64,000 nt of DNA from Gordonibacter pamelaeae. Lineage in GTDB: Bacteria > Actinomycetota > Coriobacteriia > Coriobacteriales > Eggerthellaceae. A program made the translations under genes and the position numbers. Positions 35,303 to 43,402 of this stretch are shown here, in pieces (within the stretch, counting starts at the first letter, position 1; each line of letters starts with the position of its first letter). The notes under the pieces were generated by a model. The model was given only the letters and a program-made list of their open reading frames with translations. It was not told the DNA's origin and did not search any database. The stretch is taken from assembly GCF_042665095.1 (NCBI RefSeq), contig NZ_JBHTBV010000005.1; one strand, written 5' to 3'.

Positions 35303-35743
35303 CTACGCGCCAGGCGTCTGGGGAGACGCAGGCGAGCCGCCCTCTATGGGGATCTCCACCGCAGGCGATTCCGCGGCCGACGTCTCCACGGGGGAGGCGT
35401 CGCCCACCTCCGCCTGGGGCTCGGGGGAATCGGCCGACGGCGCGGCAACGGGCGCCTGAGCGCTCTGCTTCGCCGCGATCTCGGCGGCCTTGGCCGCGAA
35501 CGCCGCACGCTCCTCGGGCGTCATGACGGCCATGCGCGCCTCGAGGGCGTCGTAGCGCAGCGTGCTGGCCACGTCCTCGGCCTTGTGCTTGAGCTCGGTG
35601 TTGATCTGCTTGCCCTGGTCCACCGTGAGCTCGCCTTTCGAGATGAGCTGGTCCACCAGGTCCTTCGATTTCTCGGCGGTGATGGCCATCGCTCCGATGC
35701 CCGCCAGGAAGATGTCCTTGAATCCGTCGCCTATGGTAGCCAT
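35303..35743 (-). CDS. Phasin-like small helical protein
   Basis: 146 residues. The first 95 are helical (KDIFLAGIGAMAITAEKSKDLVDQLISKGEL and ELKHKAEDVASTLRYDALEARMAVMTPEE), in the style of PhaF-like/phasin-family proteins. The rest is a Pro/Ala/Glu-rich tail. ATG 35743 has AAGGAGG. Its pairing with the UbiB-like gene suggests a joint membrane or lipid role (inference); no PHA synthase gene is in the window. Confidence 0.65.
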   Translation of the reverse strand: MATIGDGFKDIFLAGIGAMAITAEKSKDLVDQLISKGELTVDQGKQINTELKHKAEDVASTLRYDALEARMAVMTPEERAAFAAKAAEIAAKQSAQAPVAAPSADSPEPQAEVGDASPVETSAAESPAVEIPIEGGSPASPQTPGA

Positions 35744-35931
35744 AAAAAGCCTCCTTCGTCGCGGTTCGGCCCACTCACGCCGCAGCGCTGTCGGGCTCTT
35801 TGAACCATGATGCACCAAATCCGCGAAAAGGGCAATGCGAGGTGGGAGTTTGTAGGGAAAAGAGAATACCGGGGAAAGATGCGGTCGAAACGGCCTGCGT
35901 GCGGGACGGCGGGCATCCGCCCCCGCCGCTC

Positions 35932-35982
35932 CTTCCAGCAGCGAGGCCCCGCGCCTTTGACGCGGCGCCTCGCTGCTGGAAG
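35932..35982 (-). terminator. Strong hairpin after the EamA transporter gene
   Basis: Perfect 16-base arms CTTCCAGCAGCGAGGC and GCCTCGCTGCTGGAAG around a 19-base GC-rich loop, ending a few bases from the stop codon at 35987. Confidence 0.65.
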
Positions 35983-35986
35983 ACTG

Positions 35987-37054
35987 CTAATCCTGCTCGT
36001 ATGCCGGATGCGGAGGCACGAACGCCACGGGCAACGCCACCGGTCCCCGCACCGACGTGGCGGCCGCGTAGGCGGGCTCGCCCAACATCGCCGGCTCGCC
36101 GCCGAAAGCGGGCGCAGGCGCTGCCGCAGGAAGCGTATCCGCCGCAGCCCCTTCCGCCGCACCGGCTTTCTCGTCCAGGCGTCCGTCCACCCAGGTCTCC
36201 GCCACCACGCACACGACGATGACCGCCGCGCCCACGAGCCCCGCCGTGGAAAGCGTCTCGCCGAGCACGCCCCACGAGAACAGCGCCGTGAAGATGGGCT
36301 CGCCCGTGAGCAGCATGGAAACGGTGGCGGACGGCAGGCGCACGAGCGCCATGTTCTGCAGCGCGAACGTCAGGCACGTGCTGGCCAACGCAAGGAACGC
36401 CACGGTTCCCCATGCGAGGGGCTGCACCGCCGCCACGTCGAGCGGCTGGTCGAACAGCAGCGCGCCAGCCAGCGAGAACGCGAACGTCGCGAATATCTGG
36501 GTCGCCGACACCGTGACCACATCCATGCGCGCAAGCCCCCGCTCGCCGAACACGAGCGCACCGGCCAGCGACACGGCCGTGAGCAGCCCGCAGAGCTCGC
36601 CCCAACCGAACGTGAACGACCCGCCGCTCGAGCACAGCAGGTACAGCCCGCCCACGACCGCCACCTGGAACGGCAGGTGCACCAGCCGGTAGCGACGGCG
36701 CAGCACCACGGCCGCCAAGATGGGCGTGAACACCACGGGCAACGCCATGAGGAACCCCACGTTCGTGGCCGTGGTCAGGTCGAGCGCCACGTTGCAGGAG
36801 ATGTACGAAGCCGCCATGCACAGCGCCGCCGGCAGCCAGTCGCCCAGGCGCGCGCCGCGCAGCCCCCGCACGATGCGCGGCCCGAACAGCACGGCGAACA
36901 CCGCCGACGCCAGCCCGAAGCGGATGGCGAGCGCCCACAGGGGCGAGATGCTCTCGTAGGCGAGCTTCGTGAAGGCGCTACCGGAGCCGAAGATGACGGT
37001 CTGCAGCACGACGCTCGCAATGCAGATCCCGCGTATGTCCATGATGCGCGCCAC
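35987..37054 (-). CDS. EamA/DMT-family transporter
   Basis: 355 residues with ten hydrophobic segments in two EamA repeats (about 5-140 and 155-290), for example GSGSAFTKLAYESISPLWALAIRF in the first and ALVFGERGLARMDVV in the second. A Pro/Ala-rich C-terminal tail of about 60 residues is extra. GTG 37054 is chosen since AGGAGG lies six bases upstream; ATG 37042 is four codons further in. Substrate unknown (metabolite export is common). Divergent from the LysR regulator. Confidence 0.85.
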   Translation of the reverse strand: MARIMDIRGICIASVVLQTVIFGSGSAFTKLAYESISPLWALAIRFGLASAVFAVLFGPRIVRGLRGARLGDWLPAALCMAASYISCNVALDLTTATNVGFLMALPVVFTPILAAVVLRRRYRLVHLPFQVAVVGGLYLLCSSGGSFTFGWGELCGLLTAVSLAGALVFGERGLARMDVVTVSATQIFATFAFSLAGALLFDQPLDVAAVQPLAWGTVAFLALASTCLTFALQNMALVRLPSATVSMLLTGEPIFTALFSWGVLGETLSTAGLVGAAVIVVCVVAETWVDGRLDEKAGAAEGAAADTLPAAAPAPAFGGEPAMLGEPAYAAATSVRGPVALPVAFVPPHPAYEQD

Positions 37055-37172
37055 GTCCCGCCTCCTCTCTCGCTTCGGCCCCGTCGTTTGACCGTGCAAG
37101 GCAACGCCCTGTCGCCTGGCAGGGCCCTCGGTCTCTGTTCCGGATTGCACCTATGGTATGCTTAGTCCAATT

Positions 37173-37192
37173 GAAAGTAAAACGAGACTTTC
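37173..37192. promoter_or_regulatory. Inverted repeat GAAAGT-N8-ACTTTC between the EamA and LysR genes
   Basis: Six-base arms in the 203-base divergent gap, size and position typical for a LysR binding site. Probably used for autoregulation and control of the transporter. Confidence 0.45.
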
Positions 37193-37257
37193 TTTAAAGA
37201 ATTGTAAGAATTTCTTGTTTCTACCGATCATGACTTCGCGAGAAGGGGTCGAAAACC

Positions 37258-38160
37258 ATGGCCAACCAGAAATACGAGGCGTTCCTGAAGGTTGTGGAGA
37301 CCGGCAGCTTCAAAGAGGCCGCACGCGAGCTGGGCTACACGCAGGCCGGCATGAGCTATCTTGTGAACTCGCTGGAGAAGGAGCTGGACACCACCCTGCT
37401 GGTGCGCGACTACGGAGGCGTGCGGCCCACCGCCGAGGGCGCGGACCTGGCCCCGCTCGTCCAGGACGTCTGCAACGCCGAGCGCCGGCTGCATGCCCGT
37501 GCGGCCGACCTGCGCCACCTCGAGGGCGGCAACGTGCGCGTGGCCACCTTCACCAGCACGGCCATCCAATGGCTCCCCGGCATCGCCAAGGAGTTCGGGC
37601 GCCTGCACCCCTCAGTCGAGCTCGACCTCGCCTGCATCGACGACCAGGCCGAGCTCGAGGAGGCCGTGTGGCGGGGCGACTACGACGTCGGCTTCGCCGT
37701 GCTGCCCGTCAAACGGAACCTGCGCACCGTGCACCTCGCACGCGACCCGCTGCTCGTGGCCGTGGCGCCCGACCATCCGCTGGCAGGAGCGCCCTTCTTC
37801 CCCGCATCCGCCCTGTCCACCGAGCCCTACATCAGGCTGGAGAGTGGTGCGTCGTCCGAGATGGACGAGGTCTTCCGTGCCAACGGCGCCGAGCCGCGGG
37901 TGAGGTTCTCCATCGTGAGCGACTACGCCGTCATGTCGCTGGCGAGCGCCGGCCTGGGCTTCAGCGTCCTGCCCTCCCTCATCCTGAAGGACGCCCCCTT
38001 CCCCCTGGCCGCCCTGCCGCCCGAGGTTCCCGTCGACCGCGAGATAGCCCTCTGCCTGCGCCCCGGCGACGAGGCCAGCGCCGCAGCAAGGGCGTTCGTG
38101 GAGGTTGCGCAGGCGTGGGTTGGGGAAGAGCGCGTCAAAGGCGCGCCTCCCACCCGCTAG
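37258..38160 (+). CDS. LysR-family transcriptional regulator
   Basis: 300 residues. The winged helix (1-60) has FLKVVETGSFKEAARELGYTQAGMSYLVNSLEKEL; the remaining part is the periplasmic-binding-like effector domain with VRVATFTSTAIQWLPGI near 95 and SDYAVMSLASAGLGFSVLPSLIL near 220. Likely regulator of the divergent EamA transporter. Inducer unknown. Confidence 0.9.
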   Translation: MANQKYEAFLKVVETGSFKEAARELGYTQAGMSYLVNSLEKELDTTLLVRDYGGVRPTAEGADLAPLVQDVCNAERRLHARAADLRHLEGGNVRVATFTSTAIQWLPGIAKEFGRLHPSVELDLACIDDQAELEEAVWRGDYDVGFAVLPVKRNLRTVHLARDPLLVAVAPDHPLAGAPFFPASALSTEPYIRLESGASSEMDEVFRANGAEPRVRFSIVSDYAVMSLASAGLGFSVLPSLILKDAPFPLAALPPEVPVDREIALCLRPGDEASAAARAFVEVAQAWVGEERVKGAPPTR

Positions 38161-38279
38161 GGGCGCTCCCCTCCCGCACGTTCCCCCGATTCGCCCGACC
38201 CCGCAGAATGCCGCCCATAGCGAGTCAACTTATAGCGGGCCTTGGGGAATCATGGGAGGAAAAGGCGGAAGGGGACGGC

Positions 38280-38510
38280 ATGCACGACTACGACATCCGG
38301 AGCAAGATAGGCCTGCGCATCAAGGAGCTGCGTGCCGAGCGCGGGGTGAGCCAAGAGGAGTTCGCCAATCTCATAGGCATGTCGCGCTCCTACTTCGGCG
38401 AAGTGGAGACCGGCAAGCGCAACGTGGCCGCGGTCAACCTGGAGAAGATAGCCAAAGGCCTCGGCGTGTCGCTTGCCGAGTTCTTCGACTCGGAGTTCTT
38501 TGGAGAATAA
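38280..38510 (+). CDS. Small XRE-family HTH protein
   Basis: 76 residues, essentially one XRE domain: IGLRIKELRAERGVSQEEFANLIGMSRSYFGEVETGKRNVAAVNLEKIAKGL, then a short acidic tail. GGAAGGGGA lies before the ATG. Stand-alone regulators of this type often belong to mobile or toxin-antitoxin loci; the decayed toxin gene downstream supports that. Confidence 0.8.
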   Translation: MHDYDIRSKIGLRIKELRAERGVSQEEFANLIGMSRSYFGEVETGKRNVAAVNLEKIAKGLGVSLAEFFDSEFFGE

Positions 38511-38666
38511 CGCGAGCGCAACCTGGATAATGCCCCGTGCTGCGACTCGTGGCATCACTGTCGCCGCATGGCAACGTGCCCCATTCCCGCATCGTTGCAA
38601 GCAAGGGCCTGGACTACCAGGGCCAAGCATCGAGACCATGAGGAAACGCGCCCAAGGGGATATGCG

Positions 38667-39385
38667 ATGGCCGATGGTAGAAACCGCTTAGGCGCGCCGC
38701 ATGCATGCGAGCCCGAACTCACGGTCGATGACGTGAGGATCGCCGCAGCGAGCGCCAGCGTCACCACCTTGCCCCTCCCCACCGCGGGAACTTGGAGTGG
38801 CCCGCCGGGGAACAGCGCCTTCCGCTTGTCCGACGACGCCGTCGTGTCTTATCGGAGCAACGGCGGGAAGACCATCAGGGAGCGGATCTCAACGCGCTCA
38901 TGGAGAGGGAGTACGGAACGGCAAGCGTGGCGTACCGAAACCGGGAGCCGGACTTCTCCCCCTTTGAAGACGCCGTGATCGGCCATGTCGACCTAGAACG
39001 GTTTTCAGCGGAAAGCCGGCGGCACAACTTTCGGAGCGCGGAAAAGCAGAAGGCTTGCGAACTTGGATGCAGCACGGATGCGATCCGAGAGCGCATGAGA
39101 GAGCGCGGCCTTGTGTGGCACGAGCATTCCAACGGCAAGACGCTCTCGGCCGTCCCGGCACCCATCCATGCGGCGTTCGTGCACGGCGGCGGCATCGGCG
39201 TCGAACGGTCGAATGTCGTTATCGAAAAGCATCTGGCCGAACGTTTCCCGAACGGATTCAAGCTGGCCCGTCAGAGCGAAACGCTGCACGTAGAGGCCCA
39301 CGAGCTCGAAAGCGCCTTGGCCAACCTGAAAAGGCACTACCAAGAGGAAAAGCGGGTACGATACCCGAGACGCAAGGAGCGAAGC
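38667..39385 (+). pseudogene. Frameshifted WHH-type HNH/EndoVII nuclease toxin remnant
   Basis: ATG 38667 (AAGGGG upstream) opens a frame ending its homologous part near VVSYRSNGGKTIRE. The sequence then continues one frame over as GADLNALMEREYGTASVAYR. A single base missing around 38880 (ATC-AGG for ATC-CAG) explains it. The second part contains RRHNFRSAEKQKACELG and RGLVWHEHSNGKTLSAVPAP followed by IHAAFVHGGG, the WHH/LHH pattern of HNH/EndoVII-fold polymorphic toxins, with HEH replacing HHH. No complete immunity gene was recognised. The second frame runs without a stop into the HTH gene at 39386. Confidence 0.6.
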
Positions 39386-39895
39386 ATGCAGGAAAACCAA
39401 GAAGGGTCTTTGGCGAAGGGCTCCGAGCGCATCATGGACACGCAGGCAATGGCCGAGTTCTTCGGCAGGTCGCAAGGCACCGTCCAAAAATGGTGCCGGG
39501 AGGGGACGATTGCGAACGCCGTCAAGAAGGAAGGAAGATGGCTCGTGGAGGGCCTCCCTGTCAAGCGGTACCGCGTCACGGGCAGGAAGCGCTACGATGC
39601 CAGGAAGCGCTATATGGATATCCTCAAAGCATGCAATTCAGGAGAGCTCGCCACCCCGCAGGACCTCGTCTGCACCGAATGCGACTTCCTCGATTATGTC
39701 AACCTGCTCGTAGAGAAGAACCTGCTCCGGCAGAAGCAGGGTGCCAATGCCGAGCACGGATGCGACACGCTCGGATACCTCGTCACCCCCGAGGGAGCCG
39801 ACCTCCTCAGCAAAGGACGAGCCGCCCAAGAAGCCTTAGCGAGGATCATAGAAAGCGTAGCCGCCGGCACCACCCGAGGCGTGCTTTCCCAATAA
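39386..39895 (+). CDS. Excisionase-like helix-turn-helix protein
   Basis: 169 residues from an ATG with an ideal AAGGAG site, although the frame is open upstream from the toxin remnant. MDTQAMAEFFGRSQGTVQKWCREGTI is a MerR/excisionase-type helix-turn-helix, followed by a basic stretch (RYRVTGRKRYDARKRY) and a C-terminal winged-helix-like part (DYVNLLVEKNLLRQK, LGYLVTPEGADLL). Role unknown: it could regulate or modulate the toxin locus, or be part of a fused toxin protein of about 409 residues if the frameshift were corrected. Confidence 0.6.
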   Translation: MQENQEGSLAKGSERIMDTQAMAEFFGRSQGTVQKWCREGTIANAVKKEGRWLVEGLPVKRYRVTGRKRYDARKRYMDILKACNSGELATPQDLVCTECDFLDYVNLLVEKNLLRQKQGANAEHGCDTLGYLVTPEGADLLSKGRAAQEALARIIESVAAGTTRGVLSQ

Positions 39896-39976
39896 GCGCA
39901 TTTACTGTAAATATCCTCCAACTAGAGCAAAAAGGAATCTGCTAGTCTCCGCTGCCGCTCCTCCAATTTTCACAGC

Positions 39977-41185
39977 TTAGTCTCTTTTAAACAGATCCCG
40001 CGTGTACACCTTCCCCACCACGTCGGCGAGCTCGTCGCTCCAGCGGTTGGCGACGATCACGCCCGCGCGCTCCTTGAAGGACTCGAGGTCGTGGGTGACC
40101 TCGCTGCCGAAGAACTCGGGAGCGCTCAGGGTGGGCTCGTAGACGAGGACGGGCACGCCCTTGGCCTTGACGCGCTTCATGACGCCCTGCACGGACGAGG
40201 CGCGGAAGTTGTCCGAGCCCGTCTTCATGGTGAGGCGGTAGACGCCGACGAGCGGCTCCTCCAGCGCCGAGGCCCGCTCGAGCACCTGGTCGGCCACGAA
40301 GTCCTTGCGGGTGCGGTTCGCATCCACGACCGCGCCCATGACGTTCTGCGGCACGTCGGCGTAGTTCGCGAGCAGCTGCTTGGTGTCCTTGGGCAGGCAG
40401 TAGCCGCCGTAGCCGAAGGAGGGGTTGTTGTAGTGGGAGCCCACGCGGGGGTCCAGGCACACGCCCTCGATGACGCGCGCGGCGTCCAGGCCCCGGGAGC
40501 TCGCGTAGGTGTCGAGCTCGTTGAAGTAGGCGACGCGCAGCGCGAGGAACGTGTTGGCGAAGAGCTTCACGGCCTCGGCCTCGGTGGAGCCCATGACGAG
40601 CACGGGGGCCTCGTCCTCCGCGCCCTCGGCGAGCAGGTTCGCGAAGCGCCGGGCTGCCTCCATGGACTCCGGGTCGGACTCGTCGGCGCCCACGATGATG
40701 CGGGAGGGGTGGAGGTTGTCGTGGAGGGCCCTCCCCTCGCGCAGGAACTCGGGGCTGAAGAGGATGCGACGATCGCCCAGGCGCTCGCGCAGCTGCGCGG
40801 TGTAGCCGACGGGGACGGTGGACTTCACGACGATCCACGCCTCGGGGCTCGCCGCGCGGATGGCGGCCACGGCCGCCTCCACGCTCGAGGTGTTGAAGAA
40901 GTTGCGCGCCGGGTCGTAGTCGGTGGGGGTCGCCACGACGGCGAAGTCGATGTTTCTATACCCCTCCCCCGCGTCCAGCGTCGCCGAGAGCGCGAGCGGG
41001 CGCTCCCCCGAGGCGGCCCCGGCGAGCGCCTCCTCGATCTCGGCGTCCCGTATGGGGCTCTCCCACCTGGCGAGCGCCTCGACCTTCGCGGGGACGACGT
41101 CCACCGCCACGACCTCGCTCCCCCGCGCCAGCAGCACCGCCAGCGACAGCCCCACGTACCCGGTGCCCGCGACCGCTATCCTCAT
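39977..41185 (-). CDS. ugd: UDP-glucose 6-dehydrogenase
   Basis: 402 residues. It oxidises UDP-glucose to UDP-glucuronate. N-terminal NAD-binding fold MRIAVAGTGYVGLS; VVKSTVPVGYT near 120; catalytic Cys in FGYGGYCLPKDTKQL near 255 with conserved Lys; C-terminal UDP-binding domain. Length fits the short bacterial Ugd form (about 390-440). ATG 41185 has GGAAGAGG. Last gene of the polysaccharide operon and high in GC, unlike the operon core. It supplies the substrate of the epimerase at 41741. Confidence 0.93.
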   Translation of the reverse strand: MRIAVAGTGYVGLSLAVLLARGSEVVAVDVVPAKVEALARWESPIRDAEIEEALAGAASGERPLALSATLDAGEGYRNIDFAVVATPTDYDPARNFFNTSSVEAAVAAIRAASPEAWIVVKSTVPVGYTAQLRERLGDRRILFSPEFLREGRALHDNLHPSRIIVGADESDPESMEAARRFANLLAEGAEDEAPVLVMGSTEAEAVKLFANTFLALRVAYFNELDTYASSRGLDAARVIEGVCLDPRVGSHYNNPSFGYGGYCLPKDTKQLLANYADVPQNVMGAVVDANRTRKDFVADQVLERASALEEPLVGVYRLTMKTGSDNFRASSVQGVMKRVKAKGVPVLVYEPTLSAPEFFGSEVTHDLESFKERAGVIVANRWSDELADVVGKVYTRDLFKRD

Positions 41186-41232
41186 GCCTTTACCTCTTCC
41201 GTTGTCAAAGTTCTTGAACCCAACAAAACACG

Positions 41233-41694
41233 CTATACCCGGCTGTTGATGTACCCTTCCGTCGCATTCGCCCTCGGAATGATCTTGCAAGGACTCCCCA
41301 AGACGATGCTGTGCGAGGGAACGTCGCAGTTCACATAGCTGTTAGGAGCGATCAGCACGTCCGTCCCGATGCTGACGTTCCCGACCACCGTGCTGTTTGC
41401 GCCTATCCATACCCGATCCCCGATGCGCGGCGCCCCTTTCCTCTTGCCGCGGTTCTCCTGGCCGATGGTCACGCCCTTGTGCAAGTTGCAGTTCCTGCCG
41501 ATGACCGCCGCCGGGTTGACGGTGATGTTGAAGGCATGGCCGAGGTACAGCCCGCCTCCGATGGTCGCTGCGGCGGGGATCTCCAGCCCGTATTTCCGCA
41601 ACATGCGCCTGTGGACGAGCTTCAGCAAGACGCCCCCGCCGTCCTGCAGCCTGCGGAGAACCCAGAGAAAGCGAAGCTCGTGGCAAGTCAGCAC
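41233..41694 (-). CDS. Left-handed beta-helix acyltransferase (serine acetyltransferase-like) with a poly-G start region
   Basis: About 153 residues; hexapeptide repeats (IGGGLYLGHAFNITVNP, IGRNCNLHKGVTIGQ, IGDRVWIGANSTVVGNV) place it with the serine/polysaccharide O-acetyltransferases. Probably acetylates a sugar of the surface polymer. GTG 41694 is the in-frame start, directly behind a run of nine Gs (minus strand). An ATG at 41710 upstream of the run would be in frame if there were eight Gs. The start, and perhaps expression, therefore depends on tract length. Confidence 0.75.
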   Translation of the reverse strand: MLTCHELRFLWVLRRLQDGGGVLLKLVHRRMLRKYGLEIPAAATIGGGLYLGHAFNITVNPAAVIGRNCNLHKGVTIGQENRGKRKGAPRIGDRVWIGANSTVVGNVSIGTDVLIAPNSYVNCDVPSHSIVLGSPCKIIPRANATEGYINSRV

Positions 41695-41702
41695 CCCCCC
41701 CC
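41694..41702 (-). repeat. Poly-G tract (G9) at the acyltransferase start
   Basis: Nine consecutive C on the plus strand between an upstream ATG (41710) and the acyltransferase reading frame. One fewer G puts the ATG in frame (M-A-T-G-G-V-L-T-C). Such tracts slip easily during replication. Confidence 0.8.
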
Positions 41703-41740
41703 GTCGCCATATCGCCGCCTGTCCTCGAGGAACGCGCTGC

Positions 41741-42848
41741 TCACAACTTGCCCCGCTTCCCGCAATACCCCTTGTACCAGCGGGCGAACTCCCGCAGCCC
41801 GTCCTCCAGGCGCGTCGAGGGCCTGAAGCCGAAGTCGCGCTCGAGCGCCGAGGTGTCGGCGTAAGGTGACCGGCACGTCGCCCGGCTGCATGGGCACGAG
41901 CTCGCGATGCGCCTCGAAGTCGTAGTCCTCGGGCAGGATTCCCTCCTCCACCAGCACGCGCTGCAGCGTGTCCACGAAGTCCAGGAGGCTCTCGGGGCTC
42001 GAGTTGCCCACGTTGTACACGCGGTGCGCAGCCAAGGGCAGCCCGTCGGGGCCGGTTCCTACCTCGGGCGGGTTCCCCATGACGCGCGCCACGGCCTCCA
42101 CCACGTCCTCGACGTAGGTGAAGTCGCGCATGCAGTCGCCCATGTTGAAGATCTTGATGGACTCGCCGCGCACGAGCTTCTCGGTGAACCCGAAGTAGGC
42201 CATGTCGGGCCGGCCCATGGGGCCGTAGACAGTGAAGAACCGCAGGCCCGTCGCCGGGATCGAGTAGAGCTTGGAGTAGGCGTGGGCCATGAGCTCGTTC
42301 GACTTCTTGGTGGCCGCGTAGAGGGACACCGGCGAGTCCACGCGGTCCTCCTCGGAGAAGGGCACCTTCTCGTTGCCGCCGTAGACGGAGCTCGAGGACG
42401 CGTACACGAGGTGCCCGACCGGATGCCTGCGGCGCGCCTCCAGCACGTTGAAGAAGCCCACGAGGTTTGAGTCGACGTAGGCGCGCGGGTTCTCGATGGA
42501 GTAGCGCACCCCCGCCTGGGCGGCCAGGTTCACGACGACGTCGGGGCACGCTCGCTCGAAGAGCGCCTCGGCCGCCGCCTCGTCGGCGAGATCTCCCCGC
42601 ACGAACTCGAAGCGCCCGCAGGAGAAGCCGTCCACGTCGGCATCCTCCGGCGACCCGCCCGCCGCCTCGGCGAGCATCCGCAGCCGGCCCTCCTTGATCC
42701 CGACGTCGTAGTAGTCGTTAACGTTGTCGAACCCGACGACGCACGCATCACCCTCCTCGAGCAAGCACCTGCAGAGGAACGCCCCGATGAAGCCGGCTGC
42801 TCCAGTTACGAGGATCAACGCCTGCGCACTATCCTTCCTTTTAGGCAT
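41741..42848 (-). pseudogene. UDP-glucuronate 4-epimerase-like NAD-dependent epimerase, frameshifted near its C-terminus
   Basis: SDR-family sugar epimerase. TGAAGFIGAFLCRCL binds NAD, YxxxK catalysis is seen in SLYAATKKSNE, and PWG-like YGPMGRPDMAYFGFT is typical for uronate epimerases. It would make UDP-galacturonate from the Ugd product. After GDVPVT an extra base (TTAC for TAC, at 41863-41864) throws the frame. Without it the protein continues YADTSALERDFGFRPSTRL and ends at 41741 (about 368 residues). As written the product has an unrelated tail ending at 41688. Either a recent mutation or a sequencing error. ATG 42848 has AGAGGGG. Confidence 0.85.
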
Positions 42849-42873
42849 AGAACACCCCTCTACCTTTCCTTCT

Positions 42874-43077
42874 TTAATTTGGAAAAACCTTGCGCGCCAG
42901 CAGCAAAACCATCTCGTTGCGGCAGACGATGCCAACCGTCGCGTAAACCGAAACAGTCACGACCACCGATATCACCGTGCAGGCAAGATGGTCCGAAACG
43001 AGAACGGCGCATAGCGCAAGCGTTAAAGACATGGCCAGGAGCCCCGCAAACGTGGAAGCCCAGAAGCGCTTGGGGGA
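42874..43077 (-). pseudogene. C-terminal fragment of a second flippase-like membrane protein
   Basis: Read on the minus strand directly after the stop of the ligase fragment and in the same frame: SPKRFWASTFAGLLAMSL, then two membrane segments (CAVLVSDHLACTVISVVV, VSVYATVGIVCRNEMVLLLA) ending RKVFPN. This resembles the last helices of Wzx/RfbX-type flippases. No start of its own is evident. It looks like the stump of a gene replaced by recombination. Confidence 0.6.
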
Positions 43078-43368
43078 TCAAATAACTTTAGCCATAGCCT
43101 TATTAATTGCCAGCGCACTACTAAGCACATCAGAGCTCGTATACGGGAGGCCTATTAAATCAAGGTGCCCTTGGATACACCCATCCTCGCCATACACACC
43201 ATGAAGGCAAAGGGATACACAGTCAAAACCGCCATCCGCCAAACGCCTTATTCCGGCATACGTCGCAGGATCCACCATCCCAACGGCGTAGCCCAACTCT
43301 TCAAAAGCACTCATAACGCATTGCCCAGAAGAAAACGATACTTCCCGATCCGAGTTCTTGCCGCTCAT
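43078..43368 (-). pseudogene. N-terminal fragment of a D-alanine-D-alanine ligase-like ATP-grasp enzyme
   Basis: 96 residues matching the start of Ddl-type ligases: MSGKNSDREVS near the N-terminus and LHGVYGEDGCIQGHLDLIGLPYT near 55. Full Ddl proteins have over 300 residues; the ATP-grasp core is missing here, so the product cannot be active. The frame is open a little upstream without a clear start codon. Immediately followed, in frame after a TGA, by the flippase fragment at 42874. Confidence 0.7.
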
Positions 43369-43402
43369 AACAACCGCAATTATCTTTGTTGACGCTTCTA
43401 TG

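Noticed and set aside
32267..37165. Long plus-strand frames (32267-33589, 33986-35224, 35807-37165)
   Set aside because: All are antisense to the XRE-membrane, UbiB and EamA genes and show His/Arg/Val-rich shadow composition.
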